Shown here: positions 42,202-50,892 of the stretch, piece by piece
Numbering within the stretch: the stretch's first letter is position 1
Layout: each line of letters starts with the position of its first letter
Assembly (NCBI RefSeq): GCF_900312745.1
Contig: NZ_OMPD01000014.1
Location: 1,612,001 to 1,676,000 of the forward strand
Direction: 5' to 3'
DNA from: Aquimarina sp. AU58
GTDB taxonomy: Bacteria; Bacteroidota; Bacteroidia; Flavobacteriales; Flavobacteriaceae
Length of the DNA stretch: 64,000 nucleotides
Made by a program: the position numbers and the translations under genes
The notes under the pieces: generated by a model
Database searches by the model: none
The model's input: the letters and a program-made list of their open reading frames with translations, nothing else
What the model was told of the DNA's origin: nothing

Positions 42202-42256
42202 TAGAAATTATTGCAATACGCAATGGATAAAAAAGTGTGATTTTAGATTTTGAAAA

Positions 42257-42823
42257 ATGAAAATAACAGAGATTGAACTCAATAAAGAATACCTGATTAC
42301 TAAACAAAGTAAGGATATAAGTTACTCTGATGTTTTTCAATTAAGAACAACATCGCTAAAAGAAGTGCCCAAACCAAAAGATTGTATGATAGCATTCTTT
42401 AAAGCATTCTCTCCGTTCTTTACAAAACTATTACTCTCTAGAGAGAAAATAGCCAAAAAATTAGGGCTGAAAACGGCAACTAAACTAACTCAAGTAGAAA
42501 GAGAAACATATTTGAACGAGTTTGAAGGCAATATAGGGGATAGTATTGCAATATTTGATGTGCTGGACAAGAATGATATAGAATTATTAACAGGACAGAC
42601 AGATAAACATCTGGATTTTAAACTATCTTTTATTAGTTATGAAGAAGGGGATGACAAGATAATGGAACTAGCTACCATAGTAAAAATTCATAATACCTTA
42701 GGGAAAATATATTTCTTTTTGGTAAAACCGTTTCATCGATATTTTATGAAAAAGATATTTATGAAAATGGAAAAAGAATTGTTGTTCTTAGAAAAGAGAA
42801 ATGAAGGTAAACAGGTGTCATAA
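42257..42823 (+). CDS. DUF2867-like protein
   Basis: 188 residues. The C-terminal IVKIHNTLGKIYFFLVKPFH, then RYFMKKIFMK, is characteristic of DUF2867, whose other members are stand-alone or fused to NAD-binding domains. The body reads LDFKLSFISYEEGDDKIMEL. Function unknown. Confidence 0.7.
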   Translation: MKITEIELNKEYLITKQSKDISYSDVFQLRTTSLKEVPKPKDCMIAFFKAFSPFFTKLLLSREKIAKKLGLKTATKLTQVERETYLNEFEGNIGDSIAIFDVLDKNDIELLTGQTDKHLDFKLSFISYEEGDDKIMELATIVKIHNTLGKIYFFLVKPFHRYFMKKIFMKMEKELLFLEKRNEGKQVS

Positions 42824-42831
42824 ATCTTTTT

Positions 42832-44040
42832 TTAACTGTTTGTCAGTGTGTCTTTTTTCTTCTCTACCCAGTATATTATTCCTAACGAGAGTGAACTAAG
42901 AATAAAAAAACCTATGATTAGTGGGATAGCCGAACCGTCGTAACTAAAACCAATTAGGATTCCAAAAGGAACAGAGATAAGTGTTGATAATGAGCCAACT
43001 ATAGAGCTTCCAATGCCAGCAACAGCTCCCAAAGGTTCCATAGCTAGTGCGCTCAGGTTGCCAAACAAAATACCAATAGCGAATAAAGAAATTATAAAAA
43101 ATATCATGATACTCAAAAAATTCAAGGAATGATATATACTTGATAATAAGAAGATAATCGAAGTCAAGCAAAGAATCACTAATGCTAATCGTACCATATG
43201 TTGCGCACCATAGCGTAGTACTACTTTTGCGTTTACTATAGAGGCACTTCCTATAAAAAGAGCAAGAATAGCAAAACAACCAACAAATAGATGATCATAA
43301 TTATACGATTTAAAAATTTGTTGAACTGAACTTAAAAAACCTAGAAAAATACCAGAAACCAACCCAGCCATTATTGTATATCCTAAAGAAACTCTGTTGG
43401 TACAAATTTTAGAAATAATTGTAACAACTCTAATTACCGAAAATGGCTTTCGTTGCCCAATGGGTAGCGTCTCAGGTTGCCTAACCATAAACCATAATAG
43501 AACCACCAATGCAACTATGGTTAGCATTAGAAAAATATACCTCCAGTTCGCAAATAGTAAAATCCCTTGGCCTAATGCTGGAGCAATAGCTGGAACAATT
43601 ATAAATATAGACATTACAAAAGACATAATTCTGGCCATGGCTGGACCTTCGTATTGATCACGAATTAGTGCTATACTGATTATTTTTGGACCAGATAACC
43701 CTATTCCCTGAAATAATCTACCAAAAAGCATATACTCTAAGTTTGTAGAAAAAAAAGAAACTAAACATCCAATAATGAAAATCAAAATTCCAAGGCATAT
43801 TGAAGGTTTTCGACCAATAAAATCGGATAACGTTCCAAAAATTAGTTGGCCAATAGCAAGGCCAAGAAAGAGGATCGAAATAATTAATTGAGTATTGTTA
43901 GTGCTCTTTGTAGTTAAAGTATTTGCAATCTCATCTAAAGCTGGTAGTAATGCATCTATAGCTAAAGCTACTAAGGCCATCATGGTAGCCATAAGAGAAA
44001 CAAATTCAATAATTGATAAAGAATACGTTTTGTTATTCAT
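42832..44040 (-). CDS. Bcr/CflA-type multidrug efflux MFS transporter
   Basis: 402 residues with twelve predicted membrane helices. Motif A is GTLSDFIGRKPSICLG (residues about 66-81). The first helix carries ALAIDALLPALDEIA as in Bcr/CflA, and RLFQGIGLSGPKIISIALIR is motif-B/C-like. These proteins export drugs such as bicyclomycin or chloramphenicol by proton antiport. The AraC gene lies 69 bp upstream on the same strand and may control it. Confidence 0.88.
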   Translation of the reverse strand: MNNKTYSLSIIEFVSLMATMMALVALAIDALLPALDEIANTLTTKSTNNTQLIISILFLGLAIGQLIFGTLSDFIGRKPSICLGILIFIIGCLVSFFSTNLEYMLFGRLFQGIGLSGPKIISIALIRDQYEGPAMARIMSFVMSIFIIVPAIAPALGQGILLFANWRYIFLMLTIVALVVLLWFMVRQPETLPIGQRKPFSVIRVVTIISKICTNRVSLGYTIMAGLVSGIFLGFLSSVQQIFKSYNYDHLFVGCFAILALFIGSASIVNAKVVLRYGAQHMVRLALVILCLTSIIFLLSSIYHSLNFLSIMIFFIISLFAIGILFGNLSALAMEPLGAVAGIGSSIVGSLSTLISVPFGILIGFSYDGSAIPLIIGFFILSSLSLGIIYWVEKKKDTLTNS

Positions 44041-44109
44041 AAGATTATATTTTATAGTATGACAATGATACCACGAAATGAAATCTGAAGAGTTAGCTAT
44101 ATCACTCTA

Positions 44110-44964
44110 TTATTTATGAATCTCAACCAGTTTCTTTTTTAATTCAGATGGAGTCAGTTTTGTATAGTTATTTATAAAACGATTATATGAATTTTGACTA
44201 TCAAAGTTTAGCTGATAAGATATCTCTTTATGAGACAGTTCATTTACAGCCAAAAGACGTTTTATTTCTAATAGTAGATATTCCTGAATAATTTCTTTAG
44301 GAGATTTCCCAAGGCAATTTCCAATTTCCTTAGTGAGTTTATTAGTAGAAATATTCATTAATACAGCATATTCTTTTACCATTCTTTTATTTCTAAAATG
44401 CTTTTGCACAAGAGATGTAAACTGTAATACAATGTTGTTCTGGTGATTTACATCGTCTTGGTATTCTTGATTAATAAACTCATGTGTCTCAATTAATATC
44501 AAACTAACATAATTGAGAACTTTCTGAAAAGATAATTCATTTCCACTTTCGAAAACAACAAGCAATTTTTGAGTCAATACAAACAGTTCTTCATATTTTG
44601 AATTTGTGAGAATTAATTCTGTATAATTTTGAAGTAAATTCATCCATTCTAAATGAATAGATGAAAAATTTAATAATAAAAATTCTTTTGAAAACTGAAT
44701 TGAAATCCCATTTTCATCTGGATTTCTTTTTAATAAATGTATCTGCCCGGGTGCTATAGTATACATTGTCTTCCCCTTGATTCTATAATCTTTGAAATCT
44801 ATTTTTTGCTCCCCACCATTTGCATTAAAAAAGAAAAGAATTTCATAATAATTATGCCTGTGAATTTGATTAGCATCATAAGGGTTATCATGAGAAAGCA
44901 TATCAACAACGATTCCTTTATTATATTTTCTGTTAATATCAAGTTGATGAGTTTTGAATTTCAT
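44110..44964 (-). CDS. AraC-family transcriptional regulator
   Basis: 284 residues. The N-terminal cupin-like sensing part (YYEILFFFNANGGEQKIDFK) and the C-terminal double helix-turn-helix (VKEYAVLMNISTNKLTKEIG then ELSHKEISYQLNFDSQNSYN and LTPSELKKKLVEI) are clear. The inducer is not known. Its position upstream of the Bcr/CflA gene suggests drug-responsive control. Confidence 0.88.
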   Translation of the reverse strand: MKFKTHQLDINRKYNKGIVVDMLSHDNPYDANQIHRHNYYEILFFFNANGGEQKIDFKDYRIKGKTMYTIAPGQIHLLKRNPDENGISIQFSKEFLLLNFSSIHLEWMNLLQNYTELILTNSKYEELFVLTQKLLVVFESGNELSFQKVLNYVSLILIETHEFINQEYQDDVNHQNNIVLQFTSLVQKHFRNKRMVKEYAVLMNISTNKLTKEIGNCLGKSPKEIIQEYLLLEIKRLLAVNELSHKEISYQLNFDSQNSYNRFINNYTKLTPSELKKKLVEIHK

Positions 44965-45232
44965 AAAAAAAGGTGTGACATATTTACACTTAAAAACAGC
45001 AATAATATTACAAGTATATGATAATTTATTTGAACATATTTAAGAGCTTAATATCATGAATTCTAATGATACTATATGCTGTTTGGATAAAATAAAGAAT
45101 AGTAGTCAATTTCAAAAAAACAATGTGTGTTCTATCCAAATAGTAGTATTTATGCTCCTGTGTAAAGTGCTTATATATAGAGGTGTAAGTATGGATGATG
45201 TTTTTTAAATACTTCAAAAAAAACATGAAAAA
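44965..45232. other. gene-free stretch between divergent units
   Basis: Nearly 270 bases upstream of both the AraC gene and the ABC operon. No coding frame of note. GTGT and ACAC half-sites 9 bp apart at 44973-44989 could be a regulator site but are weak. The ABC promoter follows. Confidence 0.45.
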
Positions 45233-45263
45233 TTTGTTTTAAAGAATAATTTAAGTACATTTA
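45233..45263 (+). promoter_or_regulatory. promoter of the GntR-ABC operon
   Basis: TTTG (45233-45236), 19 bp, TACATTTA (45256-45263): good -33, correct spacing, and -7 with one base off. The operator begins 2 bp downstream. Confidence 0.6.
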
Positions 45264-45264
45264 C

Positions 45265-45288
45265 AGTGTACTAGATAACTAATACACT
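45265..45288. promoter_or_regulatory. operator for the YtrA-type GntR regulator
   Basis: Half-sites AGTGTACTAG and CTAATACACT are complementary at 9 of 10 positions around a 4-bp centre. The site lies between the -7 box and the ATG at 45293, so bound repressor would block transcription start. This fits autoregulation by the GntR protein at 46880, as known for YtrA-type operons. Confidence 0.65.
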
Positions 45289-45292
45289 AACC

Positions 45293-46141
45293 ATGATTCA
45301 AATTAAAGACTTACGGTTCTATTATCCAAAAAGCAAAATAATCCTTGATAATATCACTTTAGATTTTGCTCCGGGAAACATTTATGGACTTTTTGGTAAG
45401 AATGGTGAAGGAAAGAGTACATTAATGAAGATAATGGCCGGATTGTTATTTCCAAAAGCAGGTTATTATAGGGTTTTGGGTAAAGATATTTCAGGAAGAA
45501 ATGTAAAATGTCTTCAGGAGATTTTTATGGTACCAGAAGATTTTGAGTTACCGAGACTTAAGATTTCTACCTATGAACAAGTAAATTCTCCTTTTTATCC
45601 CAAGTTTTCCCGAGATCAATTTTATAAACTAATAGAAGAGTTTAAGCTTTCTGCCGATGAAAATATATCAACTCTTTCTTTTGGTAATAAAAAGAAAGTA
45701 CTTATTGCCTTTGGAATAGCAACAAATACGAAACTCTTACTTATGGATGAACCTACAAATGGGTTAGATATTCCATCAAAAAGTCAGTTTAGAAAGATTA
45801 TGGCTCTGGCAGTCGATGAAGGAAAATGTATTATTATTTCTACTCATCAGGTTAGGGATTTACATAGTTTGATAAATCATGTAGTGATACTGGATCAATC
45901 GAAAGTAGCATTTAATCAGCCGCTTTCTAATATTTCTGAATATTTATGGTTTGGAAAACCTATGCGGGATGAAAAGGAGTCTATTATTTATTCTGAAACA
46001 TCTTTTGGAGGAAAAGCTATGCTTTTTAGAGAAGATAGAGATGAGACAGAAGTAGATCTCGAATTATTATTTAATGCTGTTTTAAGCGAATCTAATAAAA
46101 TTAATAATGCCTTAAATACATTTCATGATGGAACAATTTAA
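45293..46141 (+). CDS. ABC transporter ATP-binding protein
   Basis: 282 residues. Walker A GKNGEGKST (35-43), signature LSFGN (128-132), Walker B LLLMDEP (148-154), D-loop GLD and switch histidine STHQ. The extension after residue 210 is usual for ATPases paired with YtrA-like regulators. It powers the transporter encoded next, overlapping it by 17 bp. Confidence 0.93.
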   Translation: MIQIKDLRFYYPKSKIILDNITLDFAPGNIYGLFGKNGEGKSTLMKIMAGLLFPKAGYYRVLGKDISGRNVKCLQEIFMVPEDFELPRLKISTYEQVNSPFYPKFSRDQFYKLIEEFKLSADENISTLSFGNKKKVLIAFGIATNTKLLLMDEPTNGLDIPSKSQFRKIMALAVDEGKCIIISTHQVRDLHSLINHVVILDQSKVAFNQPLSNISEYLWFGKPMRDEKESIIYSETSFGGKAMLFREDRDETEVDLELLFNAVLSESNKINNALNTFHDGTI

Positions 46142-46877
46142 TGTTAAGAGAATAGGCAGTTTTATATATAGAGATGTCATACTTCTTAAGGGAGCAATAC
46201 TTACTACTTTATCTGTTGTAAGTGCTATTTTTTTTATTGTCTTTTTGTTTAGTTTACGAGGGGATCATCAGATTACGAGTGGTGAGTTTATGAGCATATT
46301 CGGTAAGTTTTACGTAGCATTAGGAGTACTATTTATTTTCTCGGTTTTTAAAGAAGCACATAACCAAAAATCGAATCATTTGTATTTTTCATTACCGGTT
46401 TCATCTTATGAAAGAATTGCAGCGGCCTGGCTTAGTACTTTTGTGATATATACTCTTGTGTTTTCAATTCTTGGTTTTTTAGTAGGACAAATAACAATTA
46501 TACTAGGTAGTATGTTTTCTGAAACAAATTTCCATTTGTTGCCAATATTTTCAGAAAGCTACTGGCAGTTGGTTAAGGTGTATTTTGTTATACAGCCGGT
46601 ATTTCTCTATGGCGCTATTGCATTTAATAAAAATAGAGTGGGGAAAACATTGCTTGTTGTTGTGTTATTTGTTATTGGGTTGATATTACTGAATATGATG
46701 CTTTTCGGGATGCTCAATTACGATTATGATGTGTTTTCTGGAGAAAGACTGGCTTCAGACGCATTTGATAAAACCGGGCAAGATTTCTCTGGAATAGGAA
46801 AAGGATTTTTTATGGGCATTTTTGCCCCATTAATGCTATTGGCAAGTTATTTTAAGATAGTAGAAAAGGAAGTTTAA
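46125..46877 (+). CDS. ABC-2-like membrane protein
   Basis: 250 residues with about six membrane helices (LLKGAILTTLSVVSAIFFIV at the start; LLVVVLFVIGLILLNMMLFG near the end). It is the permease partner of the ATPase. The operon order ATPase, permease, GntR is like that of cell-envelope stress transporters. It could also act as a bacteriocin or antibiotic defence pump; substrate not known. Confidence 0.82.
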   Translation: MMEQFNVKRIGSFIYRDVILLKGAILTTLSVVSAIFFIVFLFSLRGDHQITSGEFMSIFGKFYVALGVLFIFSVFKEAHNQKSNHLYFSLPVSSYERIAAAWLSTFVIYTLVFSILGFLVGQITIILGSMFSETNFHLLPIFSESYWQLVKVYFVIQPVFLYGAIAFNKNRVGKTLLVVVLFVIGLILLNMMLFGMLNYDYDVFSGERLASDAFDKTGQDFSGIGKGFFMGIFAPLMLLASYFKIVEKEV

Positions 46878-46879
46878 GA

Positions 46880-47260
46880 ATGGATTTTGATAACAGCAAA
46901 CCTATTTATTTACAAATCGTAGATGTTTTCTACGAGAATATACTTGTAAAAAAATGGCAGGAGGGCGAAAGAATACCTTCTGTAAGAGAGATTGCTGTTA
47001 TGGTAGAGGTAAACCCTAACACCGCGATAAGAGCTTTTACCTATTTGCAAGAACAAGAAGTAATCTATAATAAAAGAGGGATAGGGTATTTTGTTTCAGA
47101 AAATGGGTATAACAAGGTCCTCGATATTAAAAGAAAAGAATTTATGGAAGATCTTCTTCCTGATATATTTAAAAAAATGAGATTACTGGATATAAAATTT
47201 GAAGAAGTAAAAGACTCATTTAACCAATATCTAAATAATATAGATCATGAAAACAAGTAA
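46880..47260 (+). CDS. GntR-family transcriptional regulator, YtrA subfamily
   Basis: 126 residues. The winged helix-turn-helix reads PIYLQIVDVFYENILVKKWQ, GERIPSVREIAVMVEVNPNT, AIRAFTYLQEQEVIYNKRGI, GYFVSENG. YtrA-type proteins have only a short C-terminal dimer helix after this, as here. It likely represses its own operon through 45265-45288. Confidence 0.92.
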   Translation: MDFDNSKPIYLQIVDVFYENILVKKWQEGERIPSVREIAVMVEVNPNTAIRAFTYLQEQEVIYNKRGIGYFVSENGYNKVLDIKRKEFMEDLLPDIFKKMRLLDIKFEEVKDSFNQYLNNIDHENK

Positions 47261-47804
47261 TTGGATTGTAATAGGTGCATTAGGAGTTGTTATTCTTTTT
47301 TTTCTGGCTTTTCAGTTTTCTATGCATGATAAAGTTAGGGAAGGAGAGTTACGAGAAAATGCAATTCAATATACAGGGAATATGATATCCGAAACAAGAA
47401 ATGTTTCTGCATTTAACAAGATATCAGTTACTCATGGTATTGAAGTCTTTTTTAAACAAGATAGCGTAGCAGAAGTAAAAGTAGAGGCCTCAGAAAATTT
47501 GATGACCTATATCAAAACCGAAGTGAAGCATAATAAATTAATCATCGAAAAAACAAAAAGGGAAGAAAAAGGGGATACCGTGAGAATATTTGTTTCTAAT
47601 CACCAGTTGGATTCACTACAAGTAGCCTCAGAATCATACTTTGAAACAAAAGGCACAGTTTCTGGAAAAGATTTAGTATTAAAATTTACAGATGACAGTA
47701 ATGGGAATCTCGAATTGTCATATGAGTCGGTTAAATGCTCTGCCACTCCTGGATCTAATGTGAAATTAAAAGGAAATACAAATCAAATCGATTTCTCTAA
47801 CTAA
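47247..47804 (+). CDS. DUF2807-type (head GIN domain) protein, shortened
   Basis: 185 residues, overlapping the GntR gene by 14 bp. One N-terminal membrane segment (about 5-22) precedes the beta-helical GIN pattern (VSAFNKISVTHGIEVFFKQD, SVAEVKVEASENLMTYIKTE, LDSLQVASESYFETKGTVSG). It ends at NVKLKGNTNQIDFSN. The family usually runs some 40-60 residues further, so the C-terminus may be truncated. Function unknown. Confidence 0.7.
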   Translation: MKTSNWIVIGALGVVILFFLAFQFSMHDKVREGELRENAIQYTGNMISETRNVSAFNKISVTHGIEVFFKQDSVAEVKVEASENLMTYIKTEVKHNKLIIEKTKREEKGDTVRIFVSNHQLDSLQVASESYFETKGTVSGKDLVLKFTDDSNGNLELSYESVKCSATPGSNVKLKGNTNQIDFSN

Positions 47805-47829
47805 TCAATAGAGAAGAAAATTAAATTAC

Positions 47830-47852
47830 CATCAATCAAAAAACGAACAATT
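47830..47852 (+). repeat. shared leader, copy 1
   Basis: CAATCAAAAAACGAACAATT, ending directly at the ATG at 47853. The same block precedes the genes at 48675, 49459 and 50029. Confidence 0.85.
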
Positions 47853-48563
47853 ATGAATTTAATCAAAAACGAAGATTACCAGGTACAAAATAGGACCGCA
47901 AGAATAGCAGGACTAATTTATTTATGTGTTGTACTAACTGGAATCTTTAATCTAGTGTATGTACCCTCAAAACTTATAGTATGGGATGATGCCTCGATTA
48001 CATTTAACAATATATCGACATCAGAAATGTTATTTCGAATGGGGATTTTAAGTGGATTGATTAGCTATGTATGCTATATAATGTTGCCTATTGTTTTATA
48101 CAAATTGCTTAAACCAGTTCATAAAAATTCTGCAATATTAATGGTAGTATTTGCTATCATTAGTGTTCCTATTTCTTATCTCAATATACAAAACAAAGTC
48201 GATGTTCTTTCATTAATTGGTCATGCCGAATATCTTAAAGTGTATACCGCAGAACAGTTACAAGCACAGGTAATGTTGCTTTTGGAGTCGTATCATAATG
48301 GAATTCTTATTGTTGAGGTATTTTGGGGACTTTGGCTCTTTCCTTTTGGATATCTGGTTTTTAAATCAGGCTTTCTTCCTAAAGCGTTGGGTATTTTGTT
48401 AATGATTGGTTGTTTTAGCTATTTGATAACTGTATGTGCAGGACTACTTTTTCCTCATTACAAAGTCCCCTCTTTTGTTATGCTTCCTGCCAGTATAGGA
48501 GAAATAGGTTCTTGCCTGTGGTTACTAATCATGGGCACAAAAAGAATAAATCAACATACATAA
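47853..48563 (+). CDS. DUF4386 family membrane protein
   Basis: 236 residues with about six helices (RIAGLIYLCVVLTGIFNLVY, GLISYVCYIMLPIVLYKLLK, WGLWLFPFGYLVFKSGFLPK, ALGILLMIGCFSYLITVCAG). The N-terminus and the L-W-L-F-P-F-G-Y segment match DUF4386. It is the first of four membrane-protein genes with a shared leader. Function unknown. Confidence 0.85.
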   Translation: MNLIKNEDYQVQNRTARIAGLIYLCVVLTGIFNLVYVPSKLIVWDDASITFNNISTSEMLFRMGILSGLISYVCYIMLPIVLYKLLKPVHKNSAILMVVFAIISVPISYLNIQNKVDVLSLIGHAEYLKVYTAEQLQAQVMLLLESYHNGILIVEVFWGLWLFPFGYLVFKSGFLPKALGILLMIGCFSYLITVCAGLLFPHYKVPSFVMLPASIGEIGSCLWLLIMGTKRINQHT

Positions 48564-48641
48564 CTAATAGTTAGAATACATATATCTGTATAAAATATCT
48601 AGAAAAAATGTTTAAAACCTAAGCATTTTAAGTTAAAAAAA

Positions 48642-48674
48642 ATCATCATCATCATCAATCAAAAAACGAACATT
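48642..48674 (+). repeat. shared leader, copy 2, with five ATC units
   Basis: Five consecutive ATC units, then AATCAAAAAACGAACATT before the ATG at 48675. One base pair shorter than copy 1 near the start codon. Confidence 0.85.
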
Positions 48675-49361
48675 ATGGATTCAATCAAAAAGACTGGTCA
48701 AATCGTTGGAATATTATTTTTAGTACTATTTGTAACTGGCGCTATAGGTAACCACCTAAGAGGATTATCAACTTCTCTTATAGAGTCTCAAAATTTCTTA
48801 AACGAGGTTTTTGAAAATTCAATACAAATGAAAATAGCTATGCTTTTAGATTTGGTTGCAAATGCAATAGGAGTTGGGATAGCAATTGTATTGTTTCCGA
48901 TTCTAAAACAATACAATAAAAGTATTGGCTATTGGTATTTTGGCTTATGGATTACTGGATTTATACTTACAATTGTAAGTAATATTTCTCATTTGTCTCT
49001 AGTATCATTAAGTCAGGAATTTATAAAAGTAGGAGCGCCAGATGTAGGCTATTTTGAGACTTTAGGGATTTTAAAGGTAGAAGAATATTATTGGACTCAT
49101 TTTTTGATTCTAATTATTTTTAGTTCAGGAGCGTTATTGTTTTACTATACTCTGTTTAAAACAAGACTAATTCCTCGATTCTTATCTGTTTGGAGTTTTC
49201 TGGCAGTTTCAATAGTTTTTATAGTATCATGGTTACAGATTTTTGACTATAGTGTGAATTTTATTTTTTATGGTCAAAATGGCATACATCTGCTATTTCT
49301 TTCATGCTGGTTAACGATCAAAGGATTTAATTCATCTACAACGTTTTCTAAATCTGTATAA
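48675..49361 (+). CDS. DUF4386-like membrane protein
   Basis: 228 residues and six likely helices. It starts MDSIKKTGQIVGILFLVLFV and has NHLRGLSTSLIESQNFLNEV, LFPILKQYNKSIGYWYFGLW and a late TRLIPRFLSVWSFLAVSIVF. This resembles DUF4386 and the preceding protein but is not a close copy. Function unknown. Confidence 0.8.
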   Translation: MDSIKKTGQIVGILFLVLFVTGAIGNHLRGLSTSLIESQNFLNEVFENSIQMKIAMLLDLVANAIGVGIAIVLFPILKQYNKSIGYWYFGLWITGFILTIVSNISHLSLVSLSQEFIKVGAPDVGYFETLGILKVEEYYWTHFLILIIFSSGALLFYYTLFKTRLIPRFLSVWSFLAVSIVFIVSWLQIFDYSVNFIFYGQNGIHLLFLSCWLTIKGFNSSTTFSKSV

Positions 49362-49420
49362 TCAGGATATATAAATCGAAGACAACATTAAAGCAATTGT
49401 AAAAGAGAGTTGCTTATAGT

Positions 49421-49458
49421 ATCATCAATCATCATCATCAATCAAAAAACGAACAATT
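49421..49458 (+). repeat. shared leader, copy 3, with ATC units
   Basis: ATC units interrupted by AATC, then CAATCAAAAAACGAACAATT directly before the ATG at 49459; identical to copy 1 over that block. Confidence 0.85.
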
Positions 49459-49911
49459 ATGAAATCAAAAAACGATATCACAGACACGTTAGAAAACGAT
49501 TCTGTGAGCACTAAAAAAGTACCAAAGTTCTATTTGTATACCATGCGGGCTATTTACCTCCTTACTTTTTTGAGTTTAGGATATAGCACGTGGTCAGAAA
49601 TTATAAATCCCAGTGAGGTTTGGGGGCCTTATGATGGGGTTACCTATAGTTTTTGGGCTGCATATGCTACTTTGATGGGGTTAGGAATACGATATCCTTT
49701 AAAAATGTTGCCTTTACTATTACTACAATTATTTTATAAGTCGGTCTGGGCGGTAGGTATTGCATATCCTTTATGGTCTTCGGGGCAATTAGATTCGACC
49801 TCAGAAGAATTTCTTAAACCATTTCTTACAGCAATCCCTATTGATCTGATTGTTATTCCCTGGGGATATGTGTTTAAAAACTACATAAAAGAACTTTTTA
49901 GATTTAGATAA
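49459..49911 (+). CDS. membrane protein of unknown function
   Basis: 150 residues. A polar N-terminus (MKSKNDITDTLENDSVSTKK) is followed by three or four helices (YTMRAIYLLTFLSLGYSTWS, FWAAYATLMGLGIRYPLKML, PLLLLQLFYKSVWAVGIAYP, AIPIDLIVIPWGYVFKNYIK). Not recognised. It shares only the leader, not the family, with its neighbours. Confidence 0.65.
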   Translation: MKSKNDITDTLENDSVSTKKVPKFYLYTMRAIYLLTFLSLGYSTWSEIINPSEVWGPYDGVTYSFWAAYATLMGLGIRYPLKMLPLLLLQLFYKSVWAVGIAYPLWSSGQLDSTSEEFLKPFLTAIPIDLIVIPWGYVFKNYIKELFRFR

Positions 49912-49994
49912 TCTAAATCCCACCTTTTTTTAATATACCTCTATTGGTGTTAGTTTCTAACTTCTTTTTATAAGAAGTTAGAAACCTGACGCTT

Positions 49995-50028
49995 ATCATC
50001 AACCATCATCAATCAAAAAACAAATACA
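49995..50028 (+). repeat. shared leader, copy 4, degenerate at its end
   Basis: CATCATCAATCAAAAAAC followed by AAATACA instead of GAACAATT, then the ATG at 50029. A hairpin-like TAGTTTCTAACTTC/GAAGTTAGAAAC lies just upstream (49950-49983). Confidence 0.75.
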
Positions 50029-50859
50029 ATGAAATCAGAAAATAATAGTGTAAATATTGCACAACCTAAAACTGTGAGAGCAGATAAAGCTTTGAGTGCC
50101 ACGGTGGCATTTTGGTTCCTAATAGCTGTTATTGGTCAATGGATATTTGTGTATTATGTAACTTTCTTTTACGGTAGTGCTGCAGTAAAAGGAGATTTTG
50201 AAAAATGGAATGAAGTTCTTCCTCATGGATATATTCCTGGTGAAACCATGGGTAATTTGGCGGTTGCTCTACATATTGTATTGGCAATTATTATCATGGT
50301 AGGTGGTCCACTTCAGTTTATCCCTCAGATTCGTACCTATGCCCGCGCTTTTCATCGATGGAATGGCCGTATATATATCTTCACTGCACTATTGATTGGT
50401 GTTGATGGACTTTATATGATTTGGACCCGCGGTAATATAGGAGGGCTTGTTGGTCAAATTAGTATTAGTATTAATGCCTTTTTGATTATGTTTTTTGCTG
50501 TCATGTCCTGGCGCACAGCAGTTGCTCGTGATTTTAATAAACACAGGCGATGGGCACTTAGATTGTTTTTGGCATCTAATGGCGTTTGGTTTTTTCGTAT
50601 TGGATTAATGTTTTGGCTTTTTGTTAATGGCGGCCCAGTTGGTTTTGATCCAGAGACATTTCGGGGACCATTTCTTGTATTCCTGGATTTTGGTCAATTT
50701 CTAGTACCATTAGCCATTCTTGAACTCTACCTGAGAGTACAGGATCGAAGCGGCACTTCGGGTAAAATAGCGATGACAACTTTTCTTTTTTTTCTAACTA
50801 TTATAACTGGCATTGGGATTTTTGCTGCAACGATGAGCATGTGGCTTCCTCGCATTTAA
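50029..50859 (+). CDS. DUF2306 membrane protein
   Basis: 276 residues and about seven or eight helices. Signature residues of DUF2306 are visible: LHIVLAIIIMVGGPLQFIPQ, RAFHRWNGRIYI, and later ARDFNKHRRWALRLFLASNG. The histidines could bind haem or metal, but no function is established. It is followed after 33 bp by the acyl-CoA-dehydrogenase-like gene. Confidence 0.88.
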   Translation: MKSENNSVNIAQPKTVRADKALSATVAFWFLIAVIGQWIFVYYVTFFYGSAAVKGDFEKWNEVLPHGYIPGETMGNLAVALHIVLAIIIMVGGPLQFIPQIRTYARAFHRWNGRIYIFTALLIGVDGLYMIWTRGNIGGLVGQISISINAFLIMFFAVMSWRTAVARDFNKHRRWALRLFLASNGVWFFRIGLMFWLFVNGGPVGFDPETFRGPFLVFLDFGQFLVPLAILELYLRVQDRSGTSGKIAMTTFLFFLTIITGIGIFAATMSMWLPRI

Positions 50860-50892
50860 AGTACATCTGTAATTACTAATGAATATTTAGAA

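Noticed and set aside
42832-44964. AraC-Bcr/CflA pair as part of the ABC operon next to it
   Set aside because: Opposite strand and separate promoter region; only divergent neighbours.
48642-48659. ATC tandem repeat as a phase-variable tract
   Set aside because: Five units outside the coding frame are too few for strong slippage, and the unit length would not alter translation of the following gene; expression effects cannot be excluded.
47830-50028. Repeated CAATCAAAAAACGAAC blocks as a CRISPR array
   Set aside because: Only four copies, 780-880 or 540-570 bp apart, each next to a start codon and with whole genes between them. No spacer regularity and no cas genes.
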